DNA of 64,000 bases from Cryptomeria japonica (Eukaryota; Streptophyta; Pinopsida; Cupressales; Cupressaceae): NCBI RefSeq assembly GCF_030272615.1, contig NC_081414.1, positions 50,563,136 to 50,627,135 of the forward strand, given 5' to 3'. Positions 32,851-45,600 of this stretch are shown here, in pieces (position 1 is the stretch's first letter; each line of letters starts with the position of its first letter). The notes below the pieces were generated by a model that ran no database searches, was not told where the DNA came from, and was given only the letters and a program-made list of their open reading frames with translations. Position numbers and translations under genes: made by a program.

Positions 32851-34899
32851 TGATATGTTGATTTAAATTAAGATCAGACTAATGATGCTAAAATATCTTG
32901 TGATGCAGCTTTGATTTCTTTAAAGGTTTAGTGAGGAAAAAATTTGCAGAGTGACCAACAAGATTCAACACGAGATCTAATATATATTACCAGGTTTTGT
33001 CTATATATCCGTTTTGAGTTCAAAATTTCTACTCTTGATAATATCTTTCTGAAAACTTCCATCTTGTCTATATCCTTTAAGTTCAAAATATGTATTTTTG
33101 ATGATATCTTTCTGAAAATTCTAGCTCTACTATGCAGAGATTATGGTACTAATTGGTTGCTTTTGAGGGGTTATCGTTCAGGTTGTGCTTTGAAGGTAGA
33201 GAAAGAGAAGACAAAGAATCTACCCAGCTGATAGATATATTCTTTATCAACCTAGCTGATAGATATGTGTGATTGTATGCCATATTCATTATCAAGTTCT
33301 CATTCCAACCATAGCTATACAATAAATAGATACTAATGTGAAATGCCATCCCCCAGGTCTTTTATTTATGTATATGAATTTTCAATTTAGATGTTGGAAA
33401 CGTTTAGTTGTTAAAAATGCGTTATCTTTACCTCCAAGTCAAGTTGGAGAATGATACAAAAAAATACATTTCTATCGGTTTCCTTTCACTCGATTTAGTG
33501 CTTTGATCTATCATTTATTTATTTTTAGTCATTATTAAGTCAACAATTTGTATTTGAGAAAAAGACACAAGTTTCTATGAATACAGTTATATCTCATGGA
33601 TGCATTTGGCCATTGATGGAATGCTTGGTCCTTGAGTACTTGCATTTAAAGAAGTGTTTTTATAGTGCTGAAATTGTGATTGTGGCTAGCATTGGATCTA
33701 TCTGTCTCCAATAAATCACAACACATGTTCGGACTACCAATTATTGTTGACTCTATTCTTGGGAAAGCCAACCATCAAATGTACCAGTTTTGAATGTCAA
33801 TATGTGACATGGACTTTGTTTAATTACAATTTGATATGAAACCTTCAGGGTTGTAGCTTAGATGTCAATTGTTTTTTCTGTTGTACTGAAGATAAAAAGC
33901 TGTTTTTCAATGCTGTTTTTCAATTCTTTTTGGTTCACCAAATTAATCAGTGTTTGTGCAGAACTGCAGACATGAAGTCTCTCTCCTGAAAGCCTCGTCA
34001 GGAAAATTCTCAGGTTTCATTGTTGTTTTTATTACACACGGCACAAAGTAGATTATTTCTTAACTATGGAATTTAGAACATTAAATAACAATATATAGAT
34101 GACAAGTACAATATAAAATTATTCAAGTCTAATTGCAAAATATTCAGTAGGATTCTAATGTCCAATAAAACATTTGAAGTATTTATCAGTTTAGTCGTGG
34201 CCAAATAGCCAAGAATGTTAACATAGAAAAAGAGGCATGCTTGCTAGTGTCTACATGAATTGACAACTACATTGATGTGGAACCTAGAGTATCTAGTGTC
34301 AACACTCAAAATGTTTGCATGTTACCACAGGAACATGTTCAGTTGTGACATCGTGGAGGTGCGACATTCCTTATTTACGTTTGAATTTGAAGGCTTTCCA
34401 TCCATTGAATTTCTCATTTTTGTTAAAAGAAATTTTTGTAGAAAACTATTGGAAGATTTTTAAATTATTATCTTTAGTAACACATGATTCATCATTAGGA
34501 TGAGTCATAAGTTGGAATCGCAGACTAAGATTTCTTATATAGACAATTCTAGTAATTTACAAGATGACATTTTCGGGCTCACCTTGGATAAACTAATAAA
34601 TCCAAAATTAGGTATAACAGTTTTATTTATTTTTTAATTGAATAGTTTATTCTATCATACAAAATTGCATTGTGAATCATACCAAAAAAGTAGGTGGAAT
34701 GGGATTACACCCTAAAAGGAGAACACATCAAATTAATTTAGAATACGACATATGATTTTTTGTGACCAACTAATTTGTTGATGATGGCCTTTCAAGAGTG
34801 GCTCAAATACAACGTATTGACTCTATTTATATTATGTGCATAATCTTTTGCCTGCCTTGAGTGATGCTTGAAATGGTGATTCTCTAAGGTAATGACTTT
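32851..34899. other. AT-rich stretch without recognised gene
   Basis: No TE protein or cellular gene was recognised. A repeated block TTTTGAGTTCAAAATTTCTACTCTTGATAATATCTTTCTGAAAA and a similar copy lie at about 33011 and 33078. Two short stretches with splice-like borders (33137-33180 and 33961-34011) are noted as findings. Confidence 0.5.
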
Positions 34900-36100
34900 G
34901 TCATCCTCAATGCAAATCAAGTCCTTTTTTTTAAGACAAGTTTGTTGTTAGAGTTGATGCTTTAGTCCCTCTCCCATTGAATTTATGAAGCATGCTTTAT
35001 TATTCTTATTTGAATGTACTTGCTAGTTTGCTTTTTGTAAAGGACTCCACATGAATTGGAAATGAATTTGATGGGGAGATTGTTCATAGAGTGTTAGAGT
35101 GTCTTGGAGGCCCACAAGAAAGTGAAGAATCTCATACTTCACTCTAGGAGGTCCACTTGATGATCAATACACCTTAATAGCTATAGCCCACTTGGCTTTG
35201 GGACAGATTTTGGTTTTGCTTTGTCTTTTGTGTCTTGGATAATGGAGTCAGTTATGTGGATGAGTTATAGAAGTACAAGACATGGTTAATGATTATGGAT
35301 TGTTTTCCTAGATTTGAAAATGGATGCTATTGAGATTTTCCGGCATGTTGAGAAGCTACATCTTTTTGATTCTTTGTTTATTGCTATTGTCTTTGATTTT
35401 GGTGTTGAAGGATATGGAGAAAGCTTTTTTATATGGGGATTTGGTGGAGGAGATCTATAATTACATAGGTAGACTAATTTGTTGGTTTTGTATGGGCATG
35501 GTTTGTATTTTTGGGATAGAAGATAATTAGTCAGGGCTTTTATGGGAGTGTAGTTGGTAGTTTGCTATGTTTTGTACTAGATTGAACATTGTCCAAGTAA
35601 TGGGATTCTTAAGGTATATGTGCCCATGTTGCGCAATTAGTATGAATTAGACTATAGTGTAATGGTCTTCAAGTAGTTTATGAGACATGTTGGTTTGATT
35701 TGCCACTAGGGAGGATATACCTTGAGCAAGACAATGAACAAACATCGATTATGGATGTGGTTTCTAGTTACCCTATTTTGTGGTGTGGTTGTTTGCATAA
35801 GTGATAGATGAGTTTTGGTCGCTTTTTTTTACTACACTTTCAAATTGAGCATATATGGTAGCTACTTAGGTGTGTTGGAGAAAAATTGGTTTTGAGGAGT
35901 ATGTTTGGATATTGAGCTAGAAACATGATTCAATGTGATAGTCAAAGTGTTATTATCATGGAAAAGAACCATACTTTTTATGTATGATTTAAACACATTA
36001 ATGTGTAGTTCTGGAGATTGTAGTTGCTTTGGTGGAGCTTGTGATGTAGAGGCACAAATGATGTAGGATGGTTATGGAGATGTTTTTTGTTTGCAATGAT
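34900..36100 (+). pseudogene. Degraded Ty1/copia reverse transcriptase and RNase H fragments
   Basis: Around 35407-35450 the plus strand reads DMEKAFLYGDLVEEIYNY, matching the copia box MDVKTAFLHGDLEEEIYM. Near 35575, TRLNIVQVMGFLRYM fits the TRPDIxxAVGxLSRYM region. Near 35940-36000, CDSQSVIIMEKNHTFYV followed by FKHINVQFW fits the RNase H box CDSQSAIxLAKNPxFHxRTKHIDVxYHF. Stops are frequent. The left limit is approximate. This is an old fragment with no LTRs recognised. Confidence 0.7.
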
Positions 36101-36350
36101 CTTGTCTTTGGTTGGCTCTTCATAGGTTTGGTCTCTTATGCAATTTATACAAGTGATAGGATTGGAAAGGTGTTGTACATTGTATACAAATATTTTGTGA
36201 AGTTTTGATCTATTTATGTGGAGAATCTTGTTTTGGGAGAGTGATATTTTACAAGAGGTTGTGATATCACAAATGCACTTGTCAATGACACATTGGATAA
36301 ATGCATTGAATTTTTTGAGTATCATGGATTAATGAACACATGCTTTATGA

Positions 36351-36555
36351 TGCTAAATGGAGGGAATACATTTAATTTATTGAGTCCATTGTAAAGTGCA
36401 TTACATCCTTGGGTTATATGAAGTCCAACTTGGTTTGATGGTGCAATTGGGTGCTAAATGGCGGGATTACATTTAATTTATGGAGTCCATTGTAAAGTGC
36501 ATTAAATGCTTGGGTCATGTGAAGTACAACTTGGTTTGATGATGCAATTGGGGTG
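36351..36555. repeat. 101-bp tandem duplication
   Basis: TGCTAAATGGAGGGAATACA begins at 36351 and TGCTAAATGGCGGGATTACA at 36452. Both copies continue through ATTTAATTTAT, GAGTCCATTGTAAAGTGCAT and GGTTTGATG, with about ten differences. Confidence 0.9.
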
Positions 36556-37663
36556 CCTTAGAGTTTGTGCAAACTTGGACACCCAACTTGGAAATGCTTG
36601 ATTAATTGATTATTGGTGGTTGGGTGCATATAGTAATAATGACAACACAATTTAGTATTTTCCTTGTTCACTTGTCTAATAATAGGAGCTTTGGATTGAG
36701 GTTATTCCTTATATTATTTGCTCATTGTGAGTAGAGATTGGAGTAACCACTTGGAGGCTTTAGTTGCCTGTTTAGATCTTGAGGAGCATGAAATGAGATG
36801 TACAATTGGATTCGTTTTGGTAGCAATTATTTCTCACTATTGTAGGTCACATTTATTAATGTTAGAACCAGAAACATAAGACACATAAATCTGAAACTTA
36901 GAAAATCTCACAAGAACAAGATACACAAAATTTATCCTAGGAAAATCCTCCACTTGAGGGTGAAAAAACCCAGCCACACAAAGTTGAATTTGATTGAATG
37001 CTTAAATTGAGTACAAAACTCTCACACTTAATAGTCCATCATCTAACAATGATTGATAATACTGCATACAAATAAAGTTGAAGAAGATGATAAGAGATCA
37101 AATCTTCACACACAGATGATCACAGCTAAACATAAATAATTATATCAGAAGATTGAAGATGATGCAAGGTCACAGCAACAAAGTCTTGAGCTTTTCATCG
37201 ATAATCATCAAATACATCTGAATATCGATCACCTTAAACTTCACATCCCTTGGCATATATATTAACACATTACATGACCCGATATGGCTCACGAAGAAGA
37301 AAGACAGAAGGCCAAACACCAAAAGAAGATGTCAGTTACACAACTGACATACACAAATAGCCAATGAACTTCAATGAATGAAATCCGTGATGAAATAACC
37401 GCTGCCAACACATACATGAGACGAAGACGGTAATACTTCCAGCTAATTGTTGAACAAGAAATAAGGAACAACAAAATGAAAAGACAACCATCAGAGAAAT
37501 AAATAAAATCTCCTGAAGCATACACAAACATTAACAACATTTTGCATGGTTTCATGTTTGGTTGAGAATGTCGGTCTCCTTGTGAAGGCTTAAGAGCTTG
37601 ATATCGTATTGCAATTATTTTGTTGTTGAACATACATGGGTTTCAATGTCTTGGAGGTTGAGT
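36556..37663. other. Repeat-derived sequence without recognised gene
   Basis: At 36930-36980 the block TCCTAGGAAAATCCTCCACT with GAGGGTGAAAAAACCCAGCC is an LTR-type element shared in kind with 31835 and 53155. Frames across 37289-37633 show no family similarity. Confidence 0.4.
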
Positions 37664-38137
37664 TTGTTGGCAATTGTTGTCATTGATGACTAGGTGTTGT
37701 CATTAATATCAACACCCAACTTGTGTGTTGTCATTGATGATATGCTCAGTGTGGTGTTGTGATTGTTAGATTGTTGTCATTGATGTCTAGGTGTTGTCAT
37801 TGATGTAGAATGTAGATGGATGATATTTGTAGATGTTTTTTGTTGTGGATATCCACCTTGGTGTTTGATGTATACAATTAGTATGTTGTGATGGTGCTTA
37901 TGATGATGATGATATGTGATGTTGAAGGTTAGTAATGGCATTGAATCTCATGATTGGATAGTAGAGATGTTATCATATTGAGATGAGGATTTGAAGTATT
38001 AAGATGAGGATTAGAAGCATGGTGATGAAGTGGATGTAATGGTGATGATTTTGTGTATGCTATATGATGTTGGGTTATCTCTTGTGTGGTTCTTGAGTGA
38101 GAAAATGATGTTACAAGAATGCTTTAGTCATTGTAGG

Positions 38138-41100
38138 CATAGATGAACTACTCGCCACTCAACAAAACTCACCAAGGCCTAAAACAAAAACTCGGGAAAA
38201 ACTCGACAACTTAAAAACATGCTTAAATTTAATTAAAAATAATTTTTTTTTGCAAAATTTAACGAGAAGATGCACCCAATGAGTCAATAAATGAGAACAC
38301 AAAAGAAACAAGCTGATTCTAGATATATTTAAATGCAAAGTGTCTACAAAATCACATCCTCATGAGGAATGCTGATGGCTGGAAGCCTGGAAGCAAAATA
38401 GAAAATAGTTTTTGTAAAACCAAAAGTAAATACATCATTACAATTACAACTTCATTTTCTCAACTCTAGCAACAACTAGGGGAGAGTTAGAACTAGAGGG
38501 TCTAGTCCCAGAAGTTTGCAGTGGGTGTGACTGTGCCTCCTCGCTTGGTATGGCTAGCTCGTCCTCCATCCTGGATGAAGCTATGTCTCCACCTGCTTCT
38601 GGCATTGGCAATGACTCCTCATTCTCATCCTCATCCTCTTCCTCCTCAATGTCATCCAACGTGAAACCAAATCCACCCCCCTCCTCCTCCATAGCCCGCC
38701 TCTCCAAAAGTGATGTCATCCTCAGAAAACAATGGAGGTTGCTCCTGTGATGTTCAATCACTGTAAGGATCTATATCATCCAAGTCAATTGGACCACCTT
38801 CTACTTCCTCAAACTTCCTTACGCGCAATCGAAGATTATATTGCACGAAGACAAGGTCATTGAGGCGTTCCTGCGCTAAAGTGCTCCTCTTCTTCATGTG
38901 GATTGCTTCAAACAAGCAACAATTGCGCTCACAATTGGATGAACTACAAGGTTGACATAAGATTTAGAGGGCAATTTTTTTGAGATGTGGGGTGTTTCCA
39001 TCCCAATTAATTTTTTTTTGAAAAGTGAGAAAGCAAAGAGAAAATAGAAAACATAATTTATCAATTTATCAATCACTTTAGATCAAAAAATCCAAATGAA
39101 AAATGCTATACTTGGGGATTGAGTGGTTCTTCCTCTCCTAGCCAGCTCTGAAGAGAATAGCTTACCCCTTGCTTCCTCATAATTTTGGAGTTCGCCCACA
39201 ATGAGGTCTCTCTCCTCAACATCGGGTACCATCCTCTAATGCATGTAGTGAGGCCCTCCATGACCTCTCCATTAGGATCTAAGTAAGAACCCTCAAACTT
39301 AAAATGAGGGTTGAGGAAGTACCCTGCTGCATGAATGGGTTGGTGGAGTTGATTGTTCCACCTCTTATCAATAATTTCCCAAATGGGATCAAATTTGAGT
39401 CTATCCCTTTTGCAGTAATTTTTGATAGACTCCTTGGCCCTATCCATGGCTTCATAAATATACCCCATTGGGGTTTTATTCCCATCCATCAAGCAACGAA
39501 CTCTAACCAAGGACTCTGACACCTACAATTGAAAAATACAAATTACAAAAATATTAATTAATGAAGTTACAAATTAGTAATGAGAGACTTGAATCAAGAA
39601 TAATTAAAAATTAAAGTTTTGAAGTTACCTTCACAATCTTTGCAGCCCTTTGTGCAAATTGGTTGTCGAAGACTATGCATGCGACGAGCTCTCCTTCAAC
39701 CTTCTTTGAATAAGGTGAGTTTAGCCATGCTTCACTCACAAACATTTGTTTCAAAGAATTCAATGCAACAAGAATGCTTTGCAACGCCAAGAAATCGTTG
39801 CAAACCTTGTGACACCAACTCTCACCAAATCTTTCCCTTGGGTGTGCTCTCTCATCAAATGTAGAACCCAAGCGTGATTGCAAATATATTTTTTGATCCT
39901 CCTTGCATCTTCCACAACCGGAGTCACCCACTCAAGTTTCTCTATGTCCTCCAAAAGAAGGTCAAGGACATGTGCTGCACAAGGTGTCCAAAAAAGAGAG
40001 GGGCACCTCTCTTGGAGGATTCTACCTGCAATCTTAATAAAAATGCAACCAAGAAAAACAAAGCCACAACAAATGAAAATATTACTAAAGGTGATAATTC
40101 AAAAGGATTCTACTTGCTGCCACATATGCTGTTGCATTATCTGTGATGATTTGCACCACATTCTCTACTCCCACCTCAATGACAACGTGCTCCAACATTC
40201 CAACCAATGTTTCTGCATTTTTCACCTTACTGGAGGCATCGGGCGATTTCAAGAACACTACATTGTCCTTGCAAGAAACCAAAAAATTAATCATGGTGTG
40301 GTTCTTGCCATCTGTCCACCCATCAGAAAGAATGGTGCAGCCATATTTTGTCCATTCATTTTTTTGGTCCTCCACTTTTTTTTTGCCCTAGCAACTACAT
40401 TTGTGAGCAACCTGCAAGAACAAAGTGAAATTAGGTCTTAGTACACAATTTTGATTTAATAAAAAAAAATCTAAAAAACAATTAAAAATGAAATCAAGTG
40501 GACTATTTAGTAATTTACTAACGTCCCACTCAAATCCTTGCGAGAAGGGGCCTTGTACCACTTTCCTGCAACTGCCATTATGGTCACCAAATTCAACCAA
40601 TAAGGATTGTCTGCCACATTGAATGGAATGTTGTTGAAGTACCAAAAATCAGTTGTTGCAATGTCGGTTTTGTCATGTGCCTCCCTATTCCATCAAGTGG
40701 CCTCTAATGATTGTTGTGCTCCAGGTGTGTTCTTGGGCACATAATCACCTATGGACCTTGATTGTGATGCAACAGTGCCCTTGCTAGCCCTAGGTACTCT
40801 ACTAGAGGAAGCATAAGCGATGGGTGAGGTGGTGGTGGGTTTGCAGATATGTGGGCCACACCGAGAGCCCACTATGCCCTTAAGTGCTTCTTGTTCTTCT
40901 TCAATGTCAATAGAAGCACCTTGAGATTCAGCTATGGCTGATCTCATGGTTAGCTTTGCCTTCTCCCTTTGCAATTTCTTCTCTTCCCCAGCTGCAAATA
41001 GGGCATTCATTTGTCTTTTTATTTTAGGATTGTTCCCTTGGCATTCTCTAGCATCGTGTCTGTCTATGCCTGTAAGGTGGTATTTGAGGCGGTTGATGCC

Positions 41101-41894
41101 TCCATGAAGTATTTTTCACACTTTATGCAAATAACTATCCTAGGATCTGGTCACTCATAGGCATACCTTTAAGCCCTATCTCTAGCACCTTTAGGACATG
41201 TGCCTATATATCCAAATGGACATGGTTCTAGTGGCCAATCAAAACTTGCCATAATTAATGCTTAGTTAACCTACACATACAAAGTGAAAAAAGAAAGTTA
41301 ACATTTTAGTTAAACAATTTAGCAAACTATCTAAATTAGTTGAAAAAAATTAGACATCATTCAAAGTTTAAAAAAATAAAATATTAGGGTTTGATTTTGT
41401 TTTTGAAAACTAGAGATTCTTCAAAAAAATAGTGAAAATTTCAACAAAACTTGTCAAAACTAGTGTTAAATCTTGTTCAAATAATTTAAAAAGATTTTAG
41501 ACTACTTAGTAATGATTTCTAATTCATTTAGATGCAACAAAAAATAAACAAAATGTTTTAAAAAAGCATAGAAAAAAATAAAAATACCAATTTGGGAATT
41601 TGATTTTTCTTGAAAAACTACCTCAAATCCCCTTCAAATGCACGTGGAATTGGCAACAACAGCTGAAAATCACCTTGCAAGAGTGTTGGAGTCACTATTT
41701 CCTTTCTCAACAAAAAACCTTAGCTAAAATGATGAATAAAATGTGTTTTTACTGTTTTTTCTCTATTATGCTATTGCGGCCAAGTTTTTGTCTTGGACTC
41801 GCCGAGTTTTTGACAAAAACTCGCGGAGTAAAAGTCTTTTTTACTCACAGAGCTTGAAAACTCGGTGAGTTTTTAAAACTCATCGAGTGCTCTG
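38138..41894 (-). mobile_element. Second hAT element, related to element 1, more decayed
   Basis: The left end reads CATAGATGAACTACTCGCC and the right end, reverse complemented, CAGAGCACTCGATGAG; both begin CA and enter ACTCG-rich subterminal repeats (38150-38215 and 41790-41890), as in element 1. An 8-bp target duplication is not recognisable, so the ends may be eroded. Length is about 3757 bp. Transposase order and orientation (minus) equal those of element 1. Confidence 0.7.
38444..41270 (-). pseudogene. hAT transposase of element 2, degraded
   Basis: From right to left: a broken BED finger (IVICIKCEKYFMEA, then LKYHLTGIDRHDARECQG), a Ser-rich linker with SRSIGDYVPKNTPGAQQS, DUF659 boxes with KYGCTILSDGWTDGKNHTMI and VVQIITDNATAYVAASRIL, then TPCAAHVLDLLLEDIEKLEW. 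Next is PMGYIYEAMDRAKE with FDPIWEIIDKRWNNQLHQ, and the dimerisation boxes ILCQPCSSSNCERNCCLFEA and LNDLVFVQYNLRLRVRK. The catalytic Asp residues of the two DUF659 boxes are visible. Several frameshifts and an N-terminal stop show it is inactive. The acidic tail at 38444-38760 is longer than in element 1 and includes EEEEDEDENEE. Confidence 0.82.
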
Positions 41895-43411
41895 CAAGTG
41901 GGCCATCTTTGATTGCAGGTAGGTGAAGTGTGAAAATGTAGAAAAGTGTGCTAAAGTTTGTTTGGGAGAATGCTCTACATTCCTCCCTATTTGTAGATAT
42001 GGTCTTGCAGTTTTGGATTTAATATCTATGTTTAGTGGATGCTTCCCTCCTATCTTTTTAGGTTCTTGGTGAATGCAATATGTTGGCAGGTTGGTTGTTT
42101 GTTAGGTCTCGTCTGAAAAATGTTCCACATTTCTCTACACTAATGTTGTTGTTGCGGCTTGTTGGATGCACTCATAATGTCTATGTAGTGTCATAGTTCA
42201 AATTTTAGGTGATGAAGTGCACCACGAGTATGTTTTATAATGTTCTATCTCATGATTGTGTTGCTTGGGCTTCCGGGTATGAAGAACTTTGTATCAGTTT
42301 GGTTGCGCCAACTTGTTTTGGCTTGATGGTATGAAAACAGAGCATGGTAATGTTGTTGGATGTTCATGAAATGTCTCTATGCGAACCGCATGTCATTGTT
42401 TGATCCTTTTGGTATCATATTGTGTTTGGAGTTAGTTTTTTGGATAATTTGTAGTTGTTTGGTTGACATGGCTTATTCTTTTGCTTGCACTATTCTTCTG
42501 GGCATTTGCATGAGCATTGGAGATTGCGATGAGTTGTCTTTGGGCCCTACTATGTCTTATGGTGATCTGGATTGAGTAAAATCATTTGGAAGTTATGTTT
42601 TTGAGCCAACTAGTTATGTGCTACACGTTTCTACATGTTACCTTGTTTCTAACTTTGGAGGATGTGCATGAGCATGGTTGATGTTTGTGACTACATTGGA
42701 AGATGTAATATGTTGCTTTAGGTCCTCTCTATCTCTTGGATTGTACCGCTTTTATCACTATTATGTTTTGAGGCTAACTTGTTGGAGTTACTGCTTGTCC
42801 CTTGTTGTAGCTGACCAGAATAGAGTTTTGGGATGGTGCATATGGTTTATATAAGAGATCAATTCAATTCCAAGGTGTGTGGATTTATGTGGAATGTGAA
42901 ATATGTGAAGTTGAGGCAGTGAGTGTGGTGAAATTTTTGGAGCTGAATTTTCAAATGGATGCTTGAGGTAGTGAGTGAAAAGAAGCTACATTCTAAAGAG
43001 AGTGTTGGATGTAGTGATGTTGAAGGCCTATTTATTGTAATTCAAACATTCATGTATCTTGCTCTTAGATAGTGAGTCTCTTCAACAAGTCCTTATATCT
43101 TGTATCTTGCCCTGATGACGTGATCCTCAACAAGAAGTATATTCTAGGAGTAGGGAGCTTCCTTAGGCTATGAGCCTTAAAACATATTGAGATTCTTTTT
43201 CATATATTGTGCGATAGCTCCCACCATGGTTTTTCCCTTCTTGGGTTTTCCACATAAATCTAGTGTTCTCTTTTGCATGTGTGTTCGTTGCTTTATTTTT
43301 CATTACTGCCGATCAAATTAAGGATTTGGAATTTAAATTGTGCTACAAAATTTAAGTTGTGTTCAAGACTGATTATCCACACCCCCTCTCAGTCTTGGGG
43401 TGTTTTCAACA

Positions 43412-44964
43412 AATTTTTTTTCAGAGGGTTTTCTTAGGATACATTTATGTCTCACTTTTGTGTGGTGGTTCTTTCTTTCATTCTTGTTATGGGTGGTTAT
43501 ATTTTGGATTATTGCTCAAATTTGTATAGATCAAATAACTTGTGATATATCTTCTCATAGGATTGTTGTAACAAATTGTTTATAATTCTTTACACTACTT
43601 TAATTAAACAAGTATAACATTATATATTTTTTATAAATAAAACAAAAGATACTTTTAAATTTTTGTGTTTGTATCTTTGTTTAGCCACTAAAAATGACAA
43701 TGGTAAATTTTAGCCATTAAAATTGATGCATGTGGTTTGAAAGGAAAAGGTAACATATAGAATTTTAAGGGTGACATATATACATGTCAATGTTTTAAAC
43801 TAAATTAATTTATTTTTTGTTGTGTCCTAAAATTGTGACCGTTATTTCGTATAGATTGGTAAATCAACACATGGACCATTACTAATTTAGTCCAAAAATA
43901 ATATTGAATATTCACATTAAATTATGATTTATTTTTAAAACAAATTTGAAGGTGATATAAATAAACAAGTTGAAGATCTTATCTTTAGTTGTCTGAAAAA
44001 ATAATATCAATCTAATATCAAATGAAAAAGATGATACATCCAATTTAGTGTTGGTATATGCCAAAATTTAGTATCCTATTTCAAAAAGAGCATGAAAAGA
44101 ATGTATCCATTTAGTGGAGGCATATGCCAAAATTTAGTATCAAAATGGAGGCATATGCCAAAATTTAGTATCAAATATCACACCATAGAGTGTGAAGGGA
44201 AATATATTAATAGTAAGTTCATAAAAAAGGTAATTGGCATAAGCAAACCACCATAAACAAGTGTACAAAATCTTTTAGAAAACTTAAAAACAAACTATCT
44301 ATGCACTTAGATGCAAGGCATAGTTTCATAACTATGAGTGTTATTTTTTAAATAAAAATATCAACTATAAATCATAAGAAAAATAAATAAATAAAAATAA
44401 ACTTATAATACAGTGACCTAAGATTTTGAAGTTTGATAATTTTTCAGATGGAAGAAATTGCATATGCATTAATAAAGATGACAAACTAAAATCGTAACAT
44501 ATCTTATAATCTCTCCACTAGATAAAATTTAAATTTTCAAGGTAACACAATGATTATGTCCCACCTTAAAATAAACTGGGAATATAGAAACTCTATTTTT
44601 GGAGGCAAGAAAAGTAGTAAATTGTTATCCCCAATTTTAATATTAAGTGAAATTGGGGTAAGCCCGTGAATTTTGACTTATTTGTGGTTTTCTAGCTCTA
44701 TACACGCTTTTCAAGACAACCCCGTCATCTCGTGCGTGACCCTCTGGATTTTTCCCCCATTTTTACCGATCTTTGAGCTCAAGGTGCAAATCGGGCCAAT
44801 AAACCCAATTTACACCAATCTTGAGTTCAAGGTGCAAATTATAAGGATAAAAAGGACCTATCCCAACAATGCTTCTAGCTATATTGTTACAAATCAGAGT
44901 AAGTTACCTCCTCCTCCTGAAAGGTTGAAAATACACAAATATAAATACACAACTTAGATCTTTA
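43412..44964. other. AT-rich stretch with small tandem repeats, no gene recognised
   Basis: GCATATGCCAAAATTTAGTATC-type units occur at about 44056, 44128 and 44151. GAGCTCAAGGTGCAAAT at 44777 and GAGTTCAAGGTGCAAAT at 44822 form another duplication. A plus-strand frame at 44673-44957 shows no family features. Confidence 0.5.
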
Positions 44965-45600
44965 CCAACACAAATCTTTTACCTCGAACCAACTTGGTAG
45001 GTCTAATCTCCAAGTCATATTCATTGATTTTTTCTATCTAGTTACCTCTCTTAGTTCCAAAATCTTGCTAGGTCAATATGGATTTGATAGCGGTATCTGG
45101 AACTAAACATATGACATGAGAATTCAAGATGTAGAATTGGAAATGCTTTACCACTTTAACTACAACAAATGCATGCTTGTCCATCTGAGAATACTTAAGC
45201 TCATAAGTTTTGAGGGGACAACTCATGAAAGCAATAGGTGATTCAATATCCTCTGATTTTTTTTGGACCAGAATTGCAGAAAGTGTATTATTAGAAGCAT
45301 AACTGTACATTATGAAAAATTTAGTATAATCAAGACATACTAGAATTGGAGCATGAGCTATTGCTTCTTTGATTTCTTGAAAGGTTGCTCTTTCTTCAGG
45401 GGTCCAGCGGAAATCAATCTTCCCTTTCATCATATTTACAATATGATGGCTTTTCTCGGGAAAGTCTGGAACAAATCTTCTCAAAAAGTTAACTTTTCCA
45501 AAAAAAGAGTGTACGACTCTTTTAATGGAAGGTAAAGACAGACCTTGAATTGCTTTGACCCTTTTTGGATCAATCTTGATACCTTCTTTGGACTCTATGT
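44965..45600 (-). pseudogene. Ty3/gypsy reverse transcriptase end and RNase H fragment
   Basis: On the minus strand: FFGKVNFLRRFVPDFPEKSH, FRWTPEERATFQEIKEAIAH, APILVCLDYTKFFIMYSYAS, LSAILVQKKSEDIESPIAFM and YSQMDKHAFVVVKVVKHFQF with YILNSHVICLVPD. These are the C-terminal thumb of a plant gypsy reverse transcriptase and its RNase H. Past a stop, QDFGTKRGN and EYDLEIRPTKLVRGK continue to about 44965. The RNase H Asp usually found after the F-x-x-x motif is Ser in IMYSYAS. No LTR is recognised on either side. Confidence 0.8.

Larger units (their letters stand above)
37664..43411 (+). mobile_element. LTR-type element interrupted by hAT element 2
   Basis: The left end is TGTTGGCAATTGTTGTCATT followed by several TGTTGTCATTGATG repeats (37670-37810). 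The right end is the hairpin CAAGACTGAT...AGTCTTG around a C-run, then TGTTTTCAACA at 43411. Removing the hAT leaves about 2.0 kb without coding sequence. The start and end motifs pair as in the 10730-13889 insertion. No exact target duplication was seen, so grouping the two ends as one element is inference. Confidence 0.45.
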
